Origin: Baylisascaris procyonis
Taxonomy: Eukaryota; Nematoda; Chromadorea; Rhabditida; Ascarididae
Assembly: GCA_037389465.1 (NCBI GenBank)
Contig: JAZARR010000214.1
Location: forward strand, 4,650,001 to 4,714,000
DNA length: 64,000 nucleotides
Reading direction: 5' to 3'
In this document: piece after piece, positions 1 through 11,865 of the stretch
How the letters are laid out: every line of letters starts with the position of its first letter
How positions within the stretch are numbered: the stretch's first letter is position 1
The notes under the pieces: generated by a model
Database searches by the model: none
What the model saw: the letters and a program-made list of their open reading frames with translations, nothing else
What the model was told of the DNA's origin: nothing
Position numbers and translations under genes: made by a program

Positions 1-244
1 TAGATTTCGAGTTAAATAGGTGACCCATTATTGGTATTCTGTGCCCACCACTCTTAGATATTGAAGTGTCGATACAGATAACAGTGCTGCTTAACCAACA
101 CGATAGACTCTTTACGGTTTGGTTACTAGAAGTCTTTCTTGTTGGTTTGTTGCATAATCTTATTGAACTCATATTACAGGCTAGAGCGATGTTGGGATTA
201 AGGCCAAACGGATGCCAAATGCAGTTAAGATCGGATTTATTGAA

Positions 245-3200
245 ATGGCCCGCCGAATTATTGTGGCTATTCTTTGTTTGTGCATTTCCTGGTGAGGTGA
301 TTTTCAAATTGCTTTTTTTTGTTGAGAATATTTTATTTGTTTTTCATTCGATCACTATGGCCAATACGGCTAAGATGTTTTCTTAAGGTTTTTGGGTCTG
401 CTGTTGTGCAGTCTTTTTTTTAAATAAGGTAATCGTTTTATTGCACATCCTTATGCCTTAAATTTGTTCATTGAATATAGTCCTCTCCCGGTTTAAACTC
501 GTTGTTTCCTATATACAAAAGCGTTTCGGTTTTTTTATCTGTACTCTTTTCCGCCCTCCCCAAATACATTCCCCTTGATGAAGATGCCTTTTTTCACTTA
601 TTCTCCTTAATTTTGGTTTTGGCCGAATTTAAATCTCTTCCCGAAATATGATTTCGGCCGTGCTTTTCTGAATTCGATTTTCTTTCAGTTCAGGCCACCG
701 CCTCTGTTGAGATAAAATGTTGCACCCCGTAAAGTTCACTTCGCTGTATATTATTTGATAGATGAGAAACACGCAAGGAGTGATCGAAAGACCCAGAAGG
801 AAGATATAAGCTATAATCAAATCTTACAACAGCTGGAACTAGCCAGTCAGCTGCGAATAGAAATATAACGTAATGCTCGAAAATGAGGACGAAGTTAAAA
901 CCTAACGATGAAAGTGTAGAAAGGGCATAAAGATATTTCGGTCCTGAACGTTGACGTCATTGTTATATTCGAAGCATTGAGAAGGCTGTGGTGATTTTAT
1001 ACATGAAAGACATATTTTTCAGCGGTACAATGTGGCCAAAATGAAATAGAAAAGCATCTCGAAATGGGGAAACAATTTCTTTCAAAGGGACAATTCGCTG
1101 ATGCACTTACTCAGTACCATGCGGCCATTGGTTTGTTCTTGTTTCAGCAGTCATTTTTTTCGTTTTATTATTATAATTTTTTAGTCTTTGATTTTTAAAG
1201 TGGTGAAAATTTTTGTCAATAATTAAAAAATTTTTTCACATTTCAACAACGTTTTCATCATTTTCTTATCAGTTTCTTACCAGTGAATTTTTCGAGTTTT
1301 CTTTTCTACTTAATCAAAATTGCCTGGCATCCATACTTCATATAGCTCGTCTTAAAGGAACAACATGAAAATTATTGTCGGGTGGTATTATCGGAATGTG
1401 TTTCGTTACCAAAGGACACTACTCGCTCATCATCTAATATCTTTGTGCTTATTCATTCTCGTTTAAGGTTGGTGCAATTATTTGTGAACAAAATGGTTTG
1501 TGCTTATTTTCAGAGCTCGATCCAACCAATTATCTAACGTTATATAGGCGTGCTACTGTTTATTTGGCTATGGGCAAATCTAAATCAGCTGTACCGGATT
1601 TGGATCGTGTTATCGAGTTGAAGCCTGATTTTACCGCTGTTTGTTTTTCAATTCTAATTTATTTTCTTTGCATTTCCTAACTAAAAGCATCATAAGTTGA
1701 TGTATGAATTTGCTGTTAAAAGGGCACATTTGATCGCTCTAGGCGATCCAGGCTTTATTAAACATTTCCTTACTTCAACTATTCGAATGTACAGATAAAC
1801 TTTTAGCACGTAATTATAATCTTTCTTAGTAATGAAAACGTGACAATGGGTGATATTTTTATTTTGGGGATGATAGTTTCCTAATTTAGTTTGAAAAAGA
1901 ATAATAATTCGTCTTGTTTGGTCGCATGCCTAGATGAAGGCAGCAATTCAAATAAAAGGAATGTGTAAATTCCTTTTATAATGATGCTACTTGACAGTAA
2001 CGTCACTAGTGTTTCCTTGGCTTTCAGTAGGTTGTTTACAGGAGATATATCGGTGCAGACGCATATTATTTGTTCACTAACGGGACATTGAGAGGATGTT
2101 GTTTTATTGCAGGCACGTGTCCAGAGAGCAAACGTCCTCTTAAAGCAAGGCGAACTCACTAAAGCAGAAGCCGACTATAAGGCAGCGGTTAGTGATTTAT
2201 ATTTGTTACCAAGGTCTGTTTACTTCATGAAGTATGCGGTCGTAAAGCATCCAGAGATCGATTAATGGTGGTATTGAATTGGAAACGTCGAAAAAATGAT
2301 ATTATTCCATTATAGCTTCCTTCTATTCACATAGAATTCAAGTGATAATCTTGAAGCATTTAGCACTTTGACTGATAGGTTTCATGTACATTTTCCTTAA
2401 GGTGAACGTAGGGGAGATTTCATATTACAATTTCCGGAATTCTAGAAAATATTAGTCATAAGAGTTCATTATCATCTAAGGAAATTAAGGATTTGTTACC
2501 TTGTTTGAGGGACTATTAGGTTATTGACAGGTAACAGGTAGGTGATTAGACTAATTCGTCTTGTTTGTTAATGCTAGATGTGAGGTGATATTTTTTCCTA
2601 TAGAACTATAGTACATCTTTCACTTATTCCGAGTGATGAATTTGTTTTTAAAGTCATTAAAAATAGCTTGTGAAGAGAGCAGGCCCTGGAACGAGATATT
2701 GCGATAACGTTAGATTAACTACGATTAAGAGTGACGTATAAATGTAAAATGTAATAGAATTTCAGTTGAAGGCCGATCCGAACAACGGTGAAGTGGCAGA
2801 AAAGTTGAAAGCGATTGAGCAAGTCAGGCAATTCACGCGTGATGCAGATAGTTTACTACATTCACAAGACTATAGTGGCGCTGCTTATTATTATACAAAA
2901 GCGATTGAGGTAAATGCTTATTATTGAATAATATCCTTTCCACAGTATCGATTTAATAATTTCCAAATGAACGATTAAATTTCAGCTTTCGTAAAGAGTT
3001 GTATTTGCAATAAGAATTTCAATTCCTTGATACTTGCCTATAATGTTTTGCATTCGATTTATGAGATTAGACAGTTTTGATTCATCTACATTGAAACATG
3101 ATCTTACAAAATATCGGATCATATCAGATCGATAGTGATTGAAATATTCGATGAATTTTGCAAAGATATCTTGTGATATCATTTTCTCTTATCATTGATT

Positions 3201-6200
3201 GTGTGTGTGTGTTTTTTCAGTATTGTCAATGGGATGCAAGTTTGCACCTGAATCGAGCGAAATGTTACGAACAAACGGGTGAAGTGCAAAAGGCGATCGC
3301 TGACTATAGATCTGTTTCTAAGCTCGTGCCAGACAGTACCGAGGCATTCCTCACCATTTCGAAGTTGTACTATGGTATAGGAGATGCCGAGGAATCCCTC
3401 AGGTAAGCAGTATTCTCTTTCATGTAAGGTTAATTTCCGTTTGTTTAATTTCAATTGTTATGTATAATGCGAATGAGGTCATAAGGTCGACGGTCGATCT
3501 GAGTTGTGTTTGTGTCTGTGATACGAAATATTTGATTTAAGTCTCTGTTTAAATATCGAATGAGATCGTAAAGAGGGCATTTGATCTGAGTCTTTGTGTA
3601 TGGTGTGAACGAAGTCATGAATGAAAAATTCGATTTAAGTCTTTGTGTAGGATGCGAATTGTTTGATTTAAGGTGTGAATTATTTGATTTAAAGCCCTTT
3701 GTAAGGTGCGATTCGTTAATGAACTCTCTGTTCAGAGTGGAAATGAGGTCATTCTCTCGCATTGTCAAAAATTCATGCTGCGCTCATTTAAATTTGCAGA
3801 AGAATGCGCCTGAATGCTTGAATTTCTAGCGGTTAATGCAATAGTGATGCTATACTATTAACTGCTATGTTGTAGTATATCAGGATAGTGTAATACAGTA
3901 TATCATACCACAACATTGGCGGTAATATTCAGAATTACTAGAAGCAAATCTCTAGTCTCTAAAAGTGATGTAGAGTTGAGTGATTTGCAAGATATTTTTA
4001 ATTCAGTAGTATGTGTCACTCGCAACTTTTATGTTGATTTTATTTGACAGGCATTGTTTCTAAACGATTGCACAATGGGAACATAGTGAAAATGTTGAAA
4101 TATAACGGTCTCGTGGGTCAAAAAAATGGCATTTGTATGTCCTGAAATCTAATCGCAGTCGTTTCCATTTACTTTCCCTTTATCGAGTGCATATTTGACC
4201 GGAAATTAGTACCCTTGGGAATGTGACACAGAGATTGGTGTTCACTGTGACGTTGCTTGCTTATCATCGGCTTTATTTTCAGTCAAATCCGCGAATGTCT
4301 GAAGCTCAATCCCGATCACAAGGAGTGTTTTGCTTTCTATAAGAAAGTCAAGAAATTGGTCAAGATGCGCGAATCATTGAATGAATTCGTGAACAAAGAG
4401 CGATGGATGGAATGTTTGGAAAAGGCGAATCAGATTCTCAAGTTCGAAACGAAAGTCGAAAATATTCAACTCGATGTTTTCAGATATACATGCAAATGCA
4501 ATTTACACGTGAGTTCGTTGTGCTCCTTTTTTTCCGGGAAATTTCAACACGTAAACAGAACCCTAATTGGAGTTGAACTTATGCGCTACTTCACCAAGCG
4601 GCCCGATTCGCGTTGGTGGATTTATTATTAAATGAATATTCATTTGGTCAGAAACGCCACTTACAACTGAGATGTCACTTCAATTTATACTTGGGATTTA
4701 TAGTATTCATAATTTCCCAGAACTGACATGGGATCGAATTGGCTTCTAGGCGGAGAAATATCACACACGATTTTTTTATTGCATTTAGCGCTGAGGTCGA
4801 TGGTGTAAGTAATTTTTATCAATTTGCGCACACGTTGTCTTGACCATCATCTTGCAGTTATCCAGTAGAAATAAGTGCAAGCGCATGGCTAGAGCAAGGT
4901 CGCAGTTTCGGAATTCACAATTCTCGCTGTTGCTGGTGAAGGTGCTAGGAAGTCAGGAAGCTAGCTGATCGCCGTAGAGGATTAGTCGGCAGCCGAATTC
5001 ACGATCTTCAGTTCAGCGTGGGATAGAATTGGAAAATTTTTCATAACGTTCTGCTGTTGTCCTCAAACTTCCTTCCGACGATCCTGTTTGCAACAACGAC
5101 ATTATGCGTTTGTCACCTGTTAGGGTGATAATGAAAACCACTGCAACTAAGAGTGTTAGGAAGGTATGACGAACACAAACATCTGGACGCAATTTAAACC
5201 GATTTCTTCATGTTGGTCAATATTTTAGGCAGGTCATATAAGTGAAGCGATAACGATGTGTACGGAAGTGTTGAAGAGCGGCAATGAGAATGACTTGGAT
5301 GTGCTTTGTGATCGGGCAGAGGCATATCTAGTCAACGAACAATTCGATGAAGGTAACCTTTCACATAGTACACTAGCGAAACATCGTTAATGCGCTACAA
5401 ATGGGTGGCAAATGATTTGAGTATTAATAGTGTTAATTTTATTCGTTTACTTTTTGATCACCATTCGAGTTAATTTAGTCATTACATGAATTTTGTTCTT
5501 TTTTTTAATCTCAAGTTTATTCTGAGGAATCGGATCATTTATTTTTTTGGTTATTGGTCGTTTATATAATAAGAGCGATTTATTGTATTTCGCAGTATTT
5601 ACACGCTAGGAAGTTGATCTTTGCTTTGAAATGATAATCTATCATAAATTGAGAGGCCAGATGTTGAGCAGGATTAAGGCTATGCAAAAACGGATATGGG
5701 AACGGAGCGGAATGTTATTTTAGTTATGAGCAGCCGGCATATAACAGGACTTAAGGGAGCGGTTGATTTCATGAAACTCTTAGATGCCATAGTAAATGGA
5801 ATGGCCGAATGCATTGATATGAAAAGAAGGTAGTGGAGTATGTGACCTCATTTTAGAGCAGTTGTCGAGTATTTTTCCTGAAGTAGATTAAGGGTAGAGC
5901 CGAATAACTTTAGACGCAAATCTATTGTTTGTAACTGAGACCAGTCGACGGTTTTAAACCAGCCTCCGTCGTCATCATTCTATAGTGGAATTCTATGCTT
6001 TACCAAGCGAATGAAGTAAAGGCAACACTCTGCATTGCAAACTATTGTGGCAGTTCAGATTTAAGCAGCATTTATGTCATTTTCGCAAACGAATTTGATT
6101 AACTTTTTATGCGACTCACACGGAGTGGATTATTCAAAATTAGGAACCATGTGGAATGGTTTCGAAAAGACAGTGTATTGAAATTAGACCATATAGAGGG

Positions 6201-7969
6201 AGAAGTAATCAGTAACAGGCCCGCACGTTCGGCGCTGGCAAGCAGAGCAGGCGAAGTACTGCACAACGAACTCGCGCACTCGGCGCTCGCCAAGACAACA
6301 GGCAAATTGATACACAACAGAATCGCGTCTTCGGCGCTCGCCAGCGCACGAGGCAAAATGATGCGCAACACCTCGCGTCTTCGGCGCTCACCGAAGCAGC
6401 AGGCGCGGTGACATAAAACAGGCTCGCGCCTTCTTGGCTAGATAAGATAGTAGACGAAGTACTACACAACAGATGAGTATAAATGTCGCTATTATAGACT
6501 GGGAGAGATATTGGTAGAGGTCTAAAAGCTATGTTTGTTGCCAATATTTTTTTGGAAATCGAATTGCAAACGTCTAGAAATTTACCTGCAGGAGAACATC
6601 TTCATGGGTGCGCAGCATTCAAAAGCACTAATAAGCTGAAGTAATAAATAATTGCTAAGACGAATCACACTTTAATTTCGACAACTTTAGCAATCGAGGA
6701 CTATCAGAAAGCGGTAAATGCAAACAGTGATTCGAGAAAAGCAAAAGAAGGTCTGGAAAAAGCGAAGCGTCTAAAGAAGCAAGCAGCAAGGAAAGACTAC
6801 TATAAGATCCTTGGCGTTAGAAGGTACTCCTGAGTTTTCCTTCCGTTCTTTGTTTATTTGATTTATGCAGTAATTCTTGCACATATTGCAACTGAGATGA
6901 GCAGTCAAGAGTAGAGTTGTTGAATGTCGCTAATAGTGATGTTTTTTGAGCGAAATAATCTTTTTCGATACTTACGAATTGGTTAGGGAAACCGAGAGTG
7001 ACTATCACTTCGAGATATTTTGAATACTCAGAAGTGAGCACGCATAATAAATGAAATGCGTTGTTCAATCAACAAAGTTTCTCTAGCAGAAAAAATCACA
7101 AAAGGTGTGCAAATTAAGTTATTAGTGAAATGTGTGATGATAGTAAACATCAATATTTTTTCATGGCTGATGCATAATGAAGTGCGTCTTTTCTGTCTGT
7201 TACTTAAGGAAGAGGGGAGGTAGATGAAATATATTTTTGACCTTATTTCTTAAATCTCTAACTATTATGTATACCAGTGTATAGTCCTTCAACGGTTTTA
7301 TGATACTCGTGCATTACACAGCCACTATATGCCTGTACCACCCATTATATATAGCACATCATTTGTACTGCACATTTCGTGCACTCCATTTTCGCATGGA
7401 CGGAAAAGGAGAGGAGAGTAAATACAAGCCTACATATTTTATTCAATTAGAGAAATTCTTTTAAGGAACGCAAATAAACGGGAGATAATGAAGGCGTATA
7501 GGAAGTTGGCTCAGCAGTGGCACCCCGACAACTTCTCGGACGAGAAAGAAAAGAAACACGCTGAGAAGAAATTCATCGACATCGCCGCCGCTAAAGAGGT
7601 TCGTTTTGCACAGTCTGCGTTGGCATAAGGTAGCAAGTGGAAAGGTCTTTCCCTTGGCGAGATTTGAAGGTGCACTTCAGTAAGCCCGTGACAGTGATGA
7701 AACGGTTCAGTCGTTGAAAAGGAGGCTACCATTATTGAAAAAGAAGTGTTAAATTTGTTAGCTAGTTTGTAAACTGAAAACTGTGATAGCCAATTAGTGC
7801 TTAGCTTCAGGTGTTGACTGATACGGAGAAGAGGGCTCAATTCGACCGAGGCGAGGATCCATTGGATCCGGAGCAACAACAGCATGGTGGCTTCCACAAT
7901 CCGTTTTATGGCGGTTTTCCATTTGGAGGAGAAGGTGGTCCATTCTCTTTTAAATTCCATTTCGGTTAA
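245..7969 (+). CDS. dnj-7: DNAJC3/p58IPK-like ER co-chaperone (TPR repeats + J domain)
   Basis: Spliced gene. Exons I can place: 1023-1130, 1514-1638, 2113-2187, 2766-2909, 3221-3402, 4283-4508, 5229-5352, 6691-6823, 7466-7598, 7811-7969; all have GT/AG borders and matching phases. The product follows animal DNAJC3 from the 'CGQNEIEKHLEMGK' start through TPR helices ('RRATVYLAMGKSKSAVPDL', 'EAFLTISKLYYGIGD', 'DRAEAYLVNEQFDE') to the J domain ('KDYYKILGV', then 'AYRKLAQQWHPDNF' with HPD near residue 402) and the family's C-terminus 'GGPFSFKFHFG'. DNAJC3 proteins are ER-lumenal; the TPRs bind unfolded clients and the J domain stimulates BiP ATPase. The first exon is uncertain: an ATG at 245 opens a hydrophobic leader ('MARRIIVAIL') whose gtttgt donor at 276 is in phase with exon 2, giving about 479 residues, but the leader is short and an alternative donor lies at 292. 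Exons 2 to 11 are secure. Confidence 0.93.
3530..3700. repeat. Degenerate ~48-bp tandem repeat in dnj-7 intron
   Basis: A motif resembling tttgatttaagtctttgtgt recurs near 3532, 3580 and 3628 with about 48-bp spacing, then degrades into shorter 'gaattatttgatttaa' pieces. It lies in the intron between the exons ending 3402 and starting 4283. The small open frames across it on both strands look like products of the repeat and do not suggest a gene. Confidence 0.5.
6216..6472. repeat. 51-bp minisatellite, about five copies, GC-rich
   Basis: The core ggcgct recurs near 6231, 6282, 6333 and 6383, with a degenerate fifth copy near 6434. Each copy carries a 'cgcg...ttcggcgctcgcc...aggc...cacaac' pattern of about 51 bases. 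It sits in the dnj-7 intron 5353-6690 and is visibly richer in G+C than its surroundings. Because 51 is a multiple of three, no copy adds a frame change, so open frames of 90-111 codons run through it on both strands; these have a spliced gene's intron around them and are not called. Confidence 0.85.
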
Positions 7970-10900
7970 TTCGCCTCATTCAGCGTACAAGTCGATGCCT
8001 TTGAATGCCTTAAAGATCCACAATACAGATCGTCTTCTTTGTGCAATGTATTTTTTATTTACTGCATTGCCAGATCGGTGTCCTTCTCGATTGCAGGCGG
8101 ATGTGAATGAGCGAGTGCGAATTGTAAGAGGGAAACAATTAAGTAGGTTAGAGAGTGGGGGAGGGAGATCGCAATCAACATAAACGGGGGCAGAATGAGG
8201 GAGTATATTCTCTTCCACTTTCTCACTCTTTCTATGTGTACTTGCCTTAATGTTGGCGAATGTCTGTGTTGTTTACTTGTTGTGTTTGATATTTGTGAAA
8301 CATATTTATTGATTTATCTGCTTAGATGTCATTCTAAGATGATTTCAAATTTTTAATGAGTTGAGGAATGTTTTCGTCATCGCCGTTCCATGATTGCACC
8401 GTGGACTCTTTATAAATATCGCGATCGTTATTCAGTAGAGGGTTTGGGATTGTTTTTTTTTTATATCAGAGGCTGAAATTTGCTCTTAGGGTACAAAGTG
8501 GTTTATGGAGCCCATCCTGAGCATTTCGGTTATCTTGAAGTCGGCTCTGTTTTTATTAAGAAATCCACGGATCGTAAATTTAGTTTCTAAGTTTATTTGT
8601 TTACTTGTTTAGTCGATAAAATTCTTGTTTATTAGTTCCTGTTTGTTGATCTATTTTACTAGGTGTTTTATTACGTTTCTGATTTTTCACTGGATTTTTT
8701 TTCAGTAATCTTCCGTCAGATTTTGTTTTTTTTTTCCATTCTGTCCCTGTTTCCTTCTGAGTTATAAGCAAGCTTACTTAGGCGGTTATATACTTTCGTA
8801 ATTTGTTGCCATAAATCTAGATACCCCGGGGCTTCGTTTAGAAGTACTGCCCTTCGCGCCTACACTTGCTTTAATCTTGGCGAACGTCCGTGTTAATATT
8901 ATAACTTCCATAATTGCCAAGGAAATACTTGAGAGCCTGTCTAGCTGAGTCTCTGACCACCACCTATGTAAGCGAATTGCCGCTTGGTGGATTTTGAGAT
9001 AAAATTGGCGAATTTCGATGTAATGAAGGTTTGATTCTCTTTCATTAGTAATAAGTATTTTCGTTTACTGTGATGCCATCAGATCTGATGTGCTGTGCCC
9101 TCTAGAGGGGCACTGTTGTTTCTCTTGTCGACGTATGGTACAGTTATGAGTTCAACGAGAAAAAGAGATTTATTTATGGAATTATTTATTATAAGTGTAT
9201 TCACCTCTCAAAAATGGTTGTATAGATTTCGTTGTTGAATTTTTACTACTGCTAGTTATCGTTCTCAACAATGTCTTCTGTATGTATTAATTGCATGACG
9301 ACATAAAATGATGGAACTACAACCAAATTATCTGTTCATAATTGAAGTTTGTTTGAGAAACATGCCTTCACAACATCCATATTTCCGATACATCTAACGC
9401 TGTATATGCTAATGCTAACCAATGAGGAGAGTCCTGGCAACAGGATCTTATAGAGGCCGCATGGGAAGATGAGAGGGGGAGAGGTTAGTGCTGTCTGTCA
9501 TGATGCCGAAGCATAAGGCACACGATCATGAAGGAGCACTGGCTAAGTAAACGCATCATGACAGCTATGCGACGGGGAAATGCTATCGTTTTTGGCGGAA
9601 GCGTTTTATATCTGCTTGCCTACGAAAACTTGGGGTGGTGGTTCCAGAATGCTATCCCGATCACATCATTTCCACAGGTGAATCTTTTTATACTCCAATT
9701 GAAAGTGAGCACTTTTCGTGTTTCAACCTGAGACTGCGTCGGGTACACGTTCTATTCACCTCGTGTTTCATTGTAACGCGCACTAGCGATAATGGGCGCT
9801 ATTTTTTGCCCAACTTCGGGAACGGGTTAAGAACAGGTAAGTTGAGCGTTGAAGGAGTTCCTCTGAATAGTAGACGAGGTACACCGAATATGGTCATCTT
9901 AGATGCAGTTCTGAAATGTTTAGAAGCACCGTTGTGCTATGGTTGGGGTCCTAGATTGTCGATCTCGCTTAGTTTCTTCTCTGGCTGCCGTATTCCGATG
10001 TTCCCGAGCACTTTAATTCCCACCGACCCCTCTACTCCGAAATCAAGACTTGCCCATCATATATGTATCGGAAAAATGCGAGGAGGATTTGGACAGCAGC
10101 TGCATATGTCAATATATCTAGCACGTATAAAAATTTGCATAAAAAACAACAACATGACGAGATATGCTTCCTAGTATCGGCTAAACAATACTACGCATAT
10201 TTAAAAAGAAAAAAATTCTCACACATTAAATCACTGATCGCTAACGACTAATAAAATGAGCCACACGAAAACATTTGGAAATGAGCATTGAATTACGCAA
10301 ACATAATAAAATTGACAAATATTTTCAACTTTTATAAAATAAAATGCGGATTTATGGCAGAGGAATGGATACGAAACAAAGGCGAAAGTAACAGCAATAT
10401 GATAGAATGCATCCAGCTTTATAGCTGTCAAGAGGAATGTAAAAATTGAAAAAAAAAATTAAATGAATGTTTCCATTTCTTCTCTAAATTGCATTGTCAA
10501 ATAATTTTAAAAACTATTCCATTACCGCGACTTATTTTAGCATTTATATAAGGCTATGCCGTCCCAATTTTTTCGACGCTTCCCCTATCTTCCTGTTGGT
10601 TGGGACGCAAGAGACACCAAAACAAACGCTTCGTATCATTTTCTAGAGAACTTGTCGTGTAATAAATGTTTTTTGATATTTTTGGTGAGGGAATTACAAC
10701 CGTGAAATAAAATACAACCTATACTCGACAACCACTATCGTTTACCAATTGCAAATGACCTCAATGAGAAGTTCTCCGCTTTTTCATCTTTCCCAAATTG
10801 AAGGCAGAATCTTGTACATCAACATTTCTAAATAGGTGAAGAATAAATATTAGATTCACTACATGAAAGCCCAAAGAAACTCAGAAACATCACAATTCGA

Positions 10901-11865
10901 CTCCAATGGAGACGACTCTCTACGTATCAAAATTATCACAGAATGAGATACAATGACTGAAATAAGTGATACGAAATACAGTTTATTGATCAAAGCACCA
11001 AAAAATGAAAAACATGTAGGAAAACGCGCCTTGAGGGCTGATTTTGCGCCCGGTTGCAGTAACACCCAAATATTTTCAGCATGGAAGAATCCCATCTGAA
11101 TTTCCCTAGCTAGTGGAGTTATGAGAGTTTAAACACTTCTCCTTTTCCTTAGTTTCAACATTTTAGCTTCCACTTATGTAGTGGCATATTCGTCCTGAAG
11201 TGTACCAACTGCCAATGTGCTACTGCTGTGTGGTCCCATGATATATGCCCCGAGGCGAAAAACAAAACAGCTAAAGACCTCAAACCTGACGGGTCCATTT
11301 TCATCTAAATTCTTTATAAATATGGAAAAAGACACCCTGATTTCTAAACTGACACACTGGAATAAGTGAGGAGGTCGTGAATTGCGATATCACATGATAA
11401 AATAGAACAGTGACAATGACGGATTCATAGTAACCAATGGAATACAAGTCTTTAATGAAAAAAGATAAACGGTTCTAGTCTGCTTCAAGGGATATCCTTA
11501 ACAACGGGATATTGAGTGAAAGAAGAAGAGAAAGTCGAAAACATGAAAGCCATTCGAGTGAATAGACACAACAACTAAAAAGATAATAAGAGTAAGTGAA
11601 AAAAAGAAAACCTACCAGATCTCATGGTCGTTTTGTATATTATTAAATAAACGACATTTCTGCAACGCTGCTTCAAAATATTCCTGCTTTCCTCGCCCCT
11701 TCCCGAAACGCTGTAATTCATTGTGCAGAAGAATCGAACTACATATTACAAATGCGGCTTCATCCGCATATACCCCAAACGGATTTTCTACATCATAACA
11801 GAAGCCCACCCATGCCAAGCCATTTATGTAAGACTTCATGAAAACAAACACAGATACAAAACGAC
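7970..11865. other. Convergent intergenic region, no supported gene
   Basis: Between the 3' ends of dnj-7 (plus) and the GK5-like gene (minus). A 30-base segment at 8241-8270 recurs at 8865-8894 with four mismatches (core 'cttgcyttaat.ttggcgaa'), an old local duplication. Open frames at 9528-9731 and 9635-10174 overlap out of frame and resemble no family I recognise. No tRNA, mobile-element domain or clear polyadenylation site is evident. Confidence 0.6.

Noticed and set aside
66..386. 106-codon hydrophobic frame at the left end
   Set aside because: It overlaps, in another frame, the candidate leader exon of dnj-7 and has no homology that I recognise.
9528..10174. Two overlapping open frames between dnj-7 and the GK5-like gene
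   Set aside because: Mutually out of frame, no conserved motif, no splice structure; I considered a decayed transposon but found no domain to support it.
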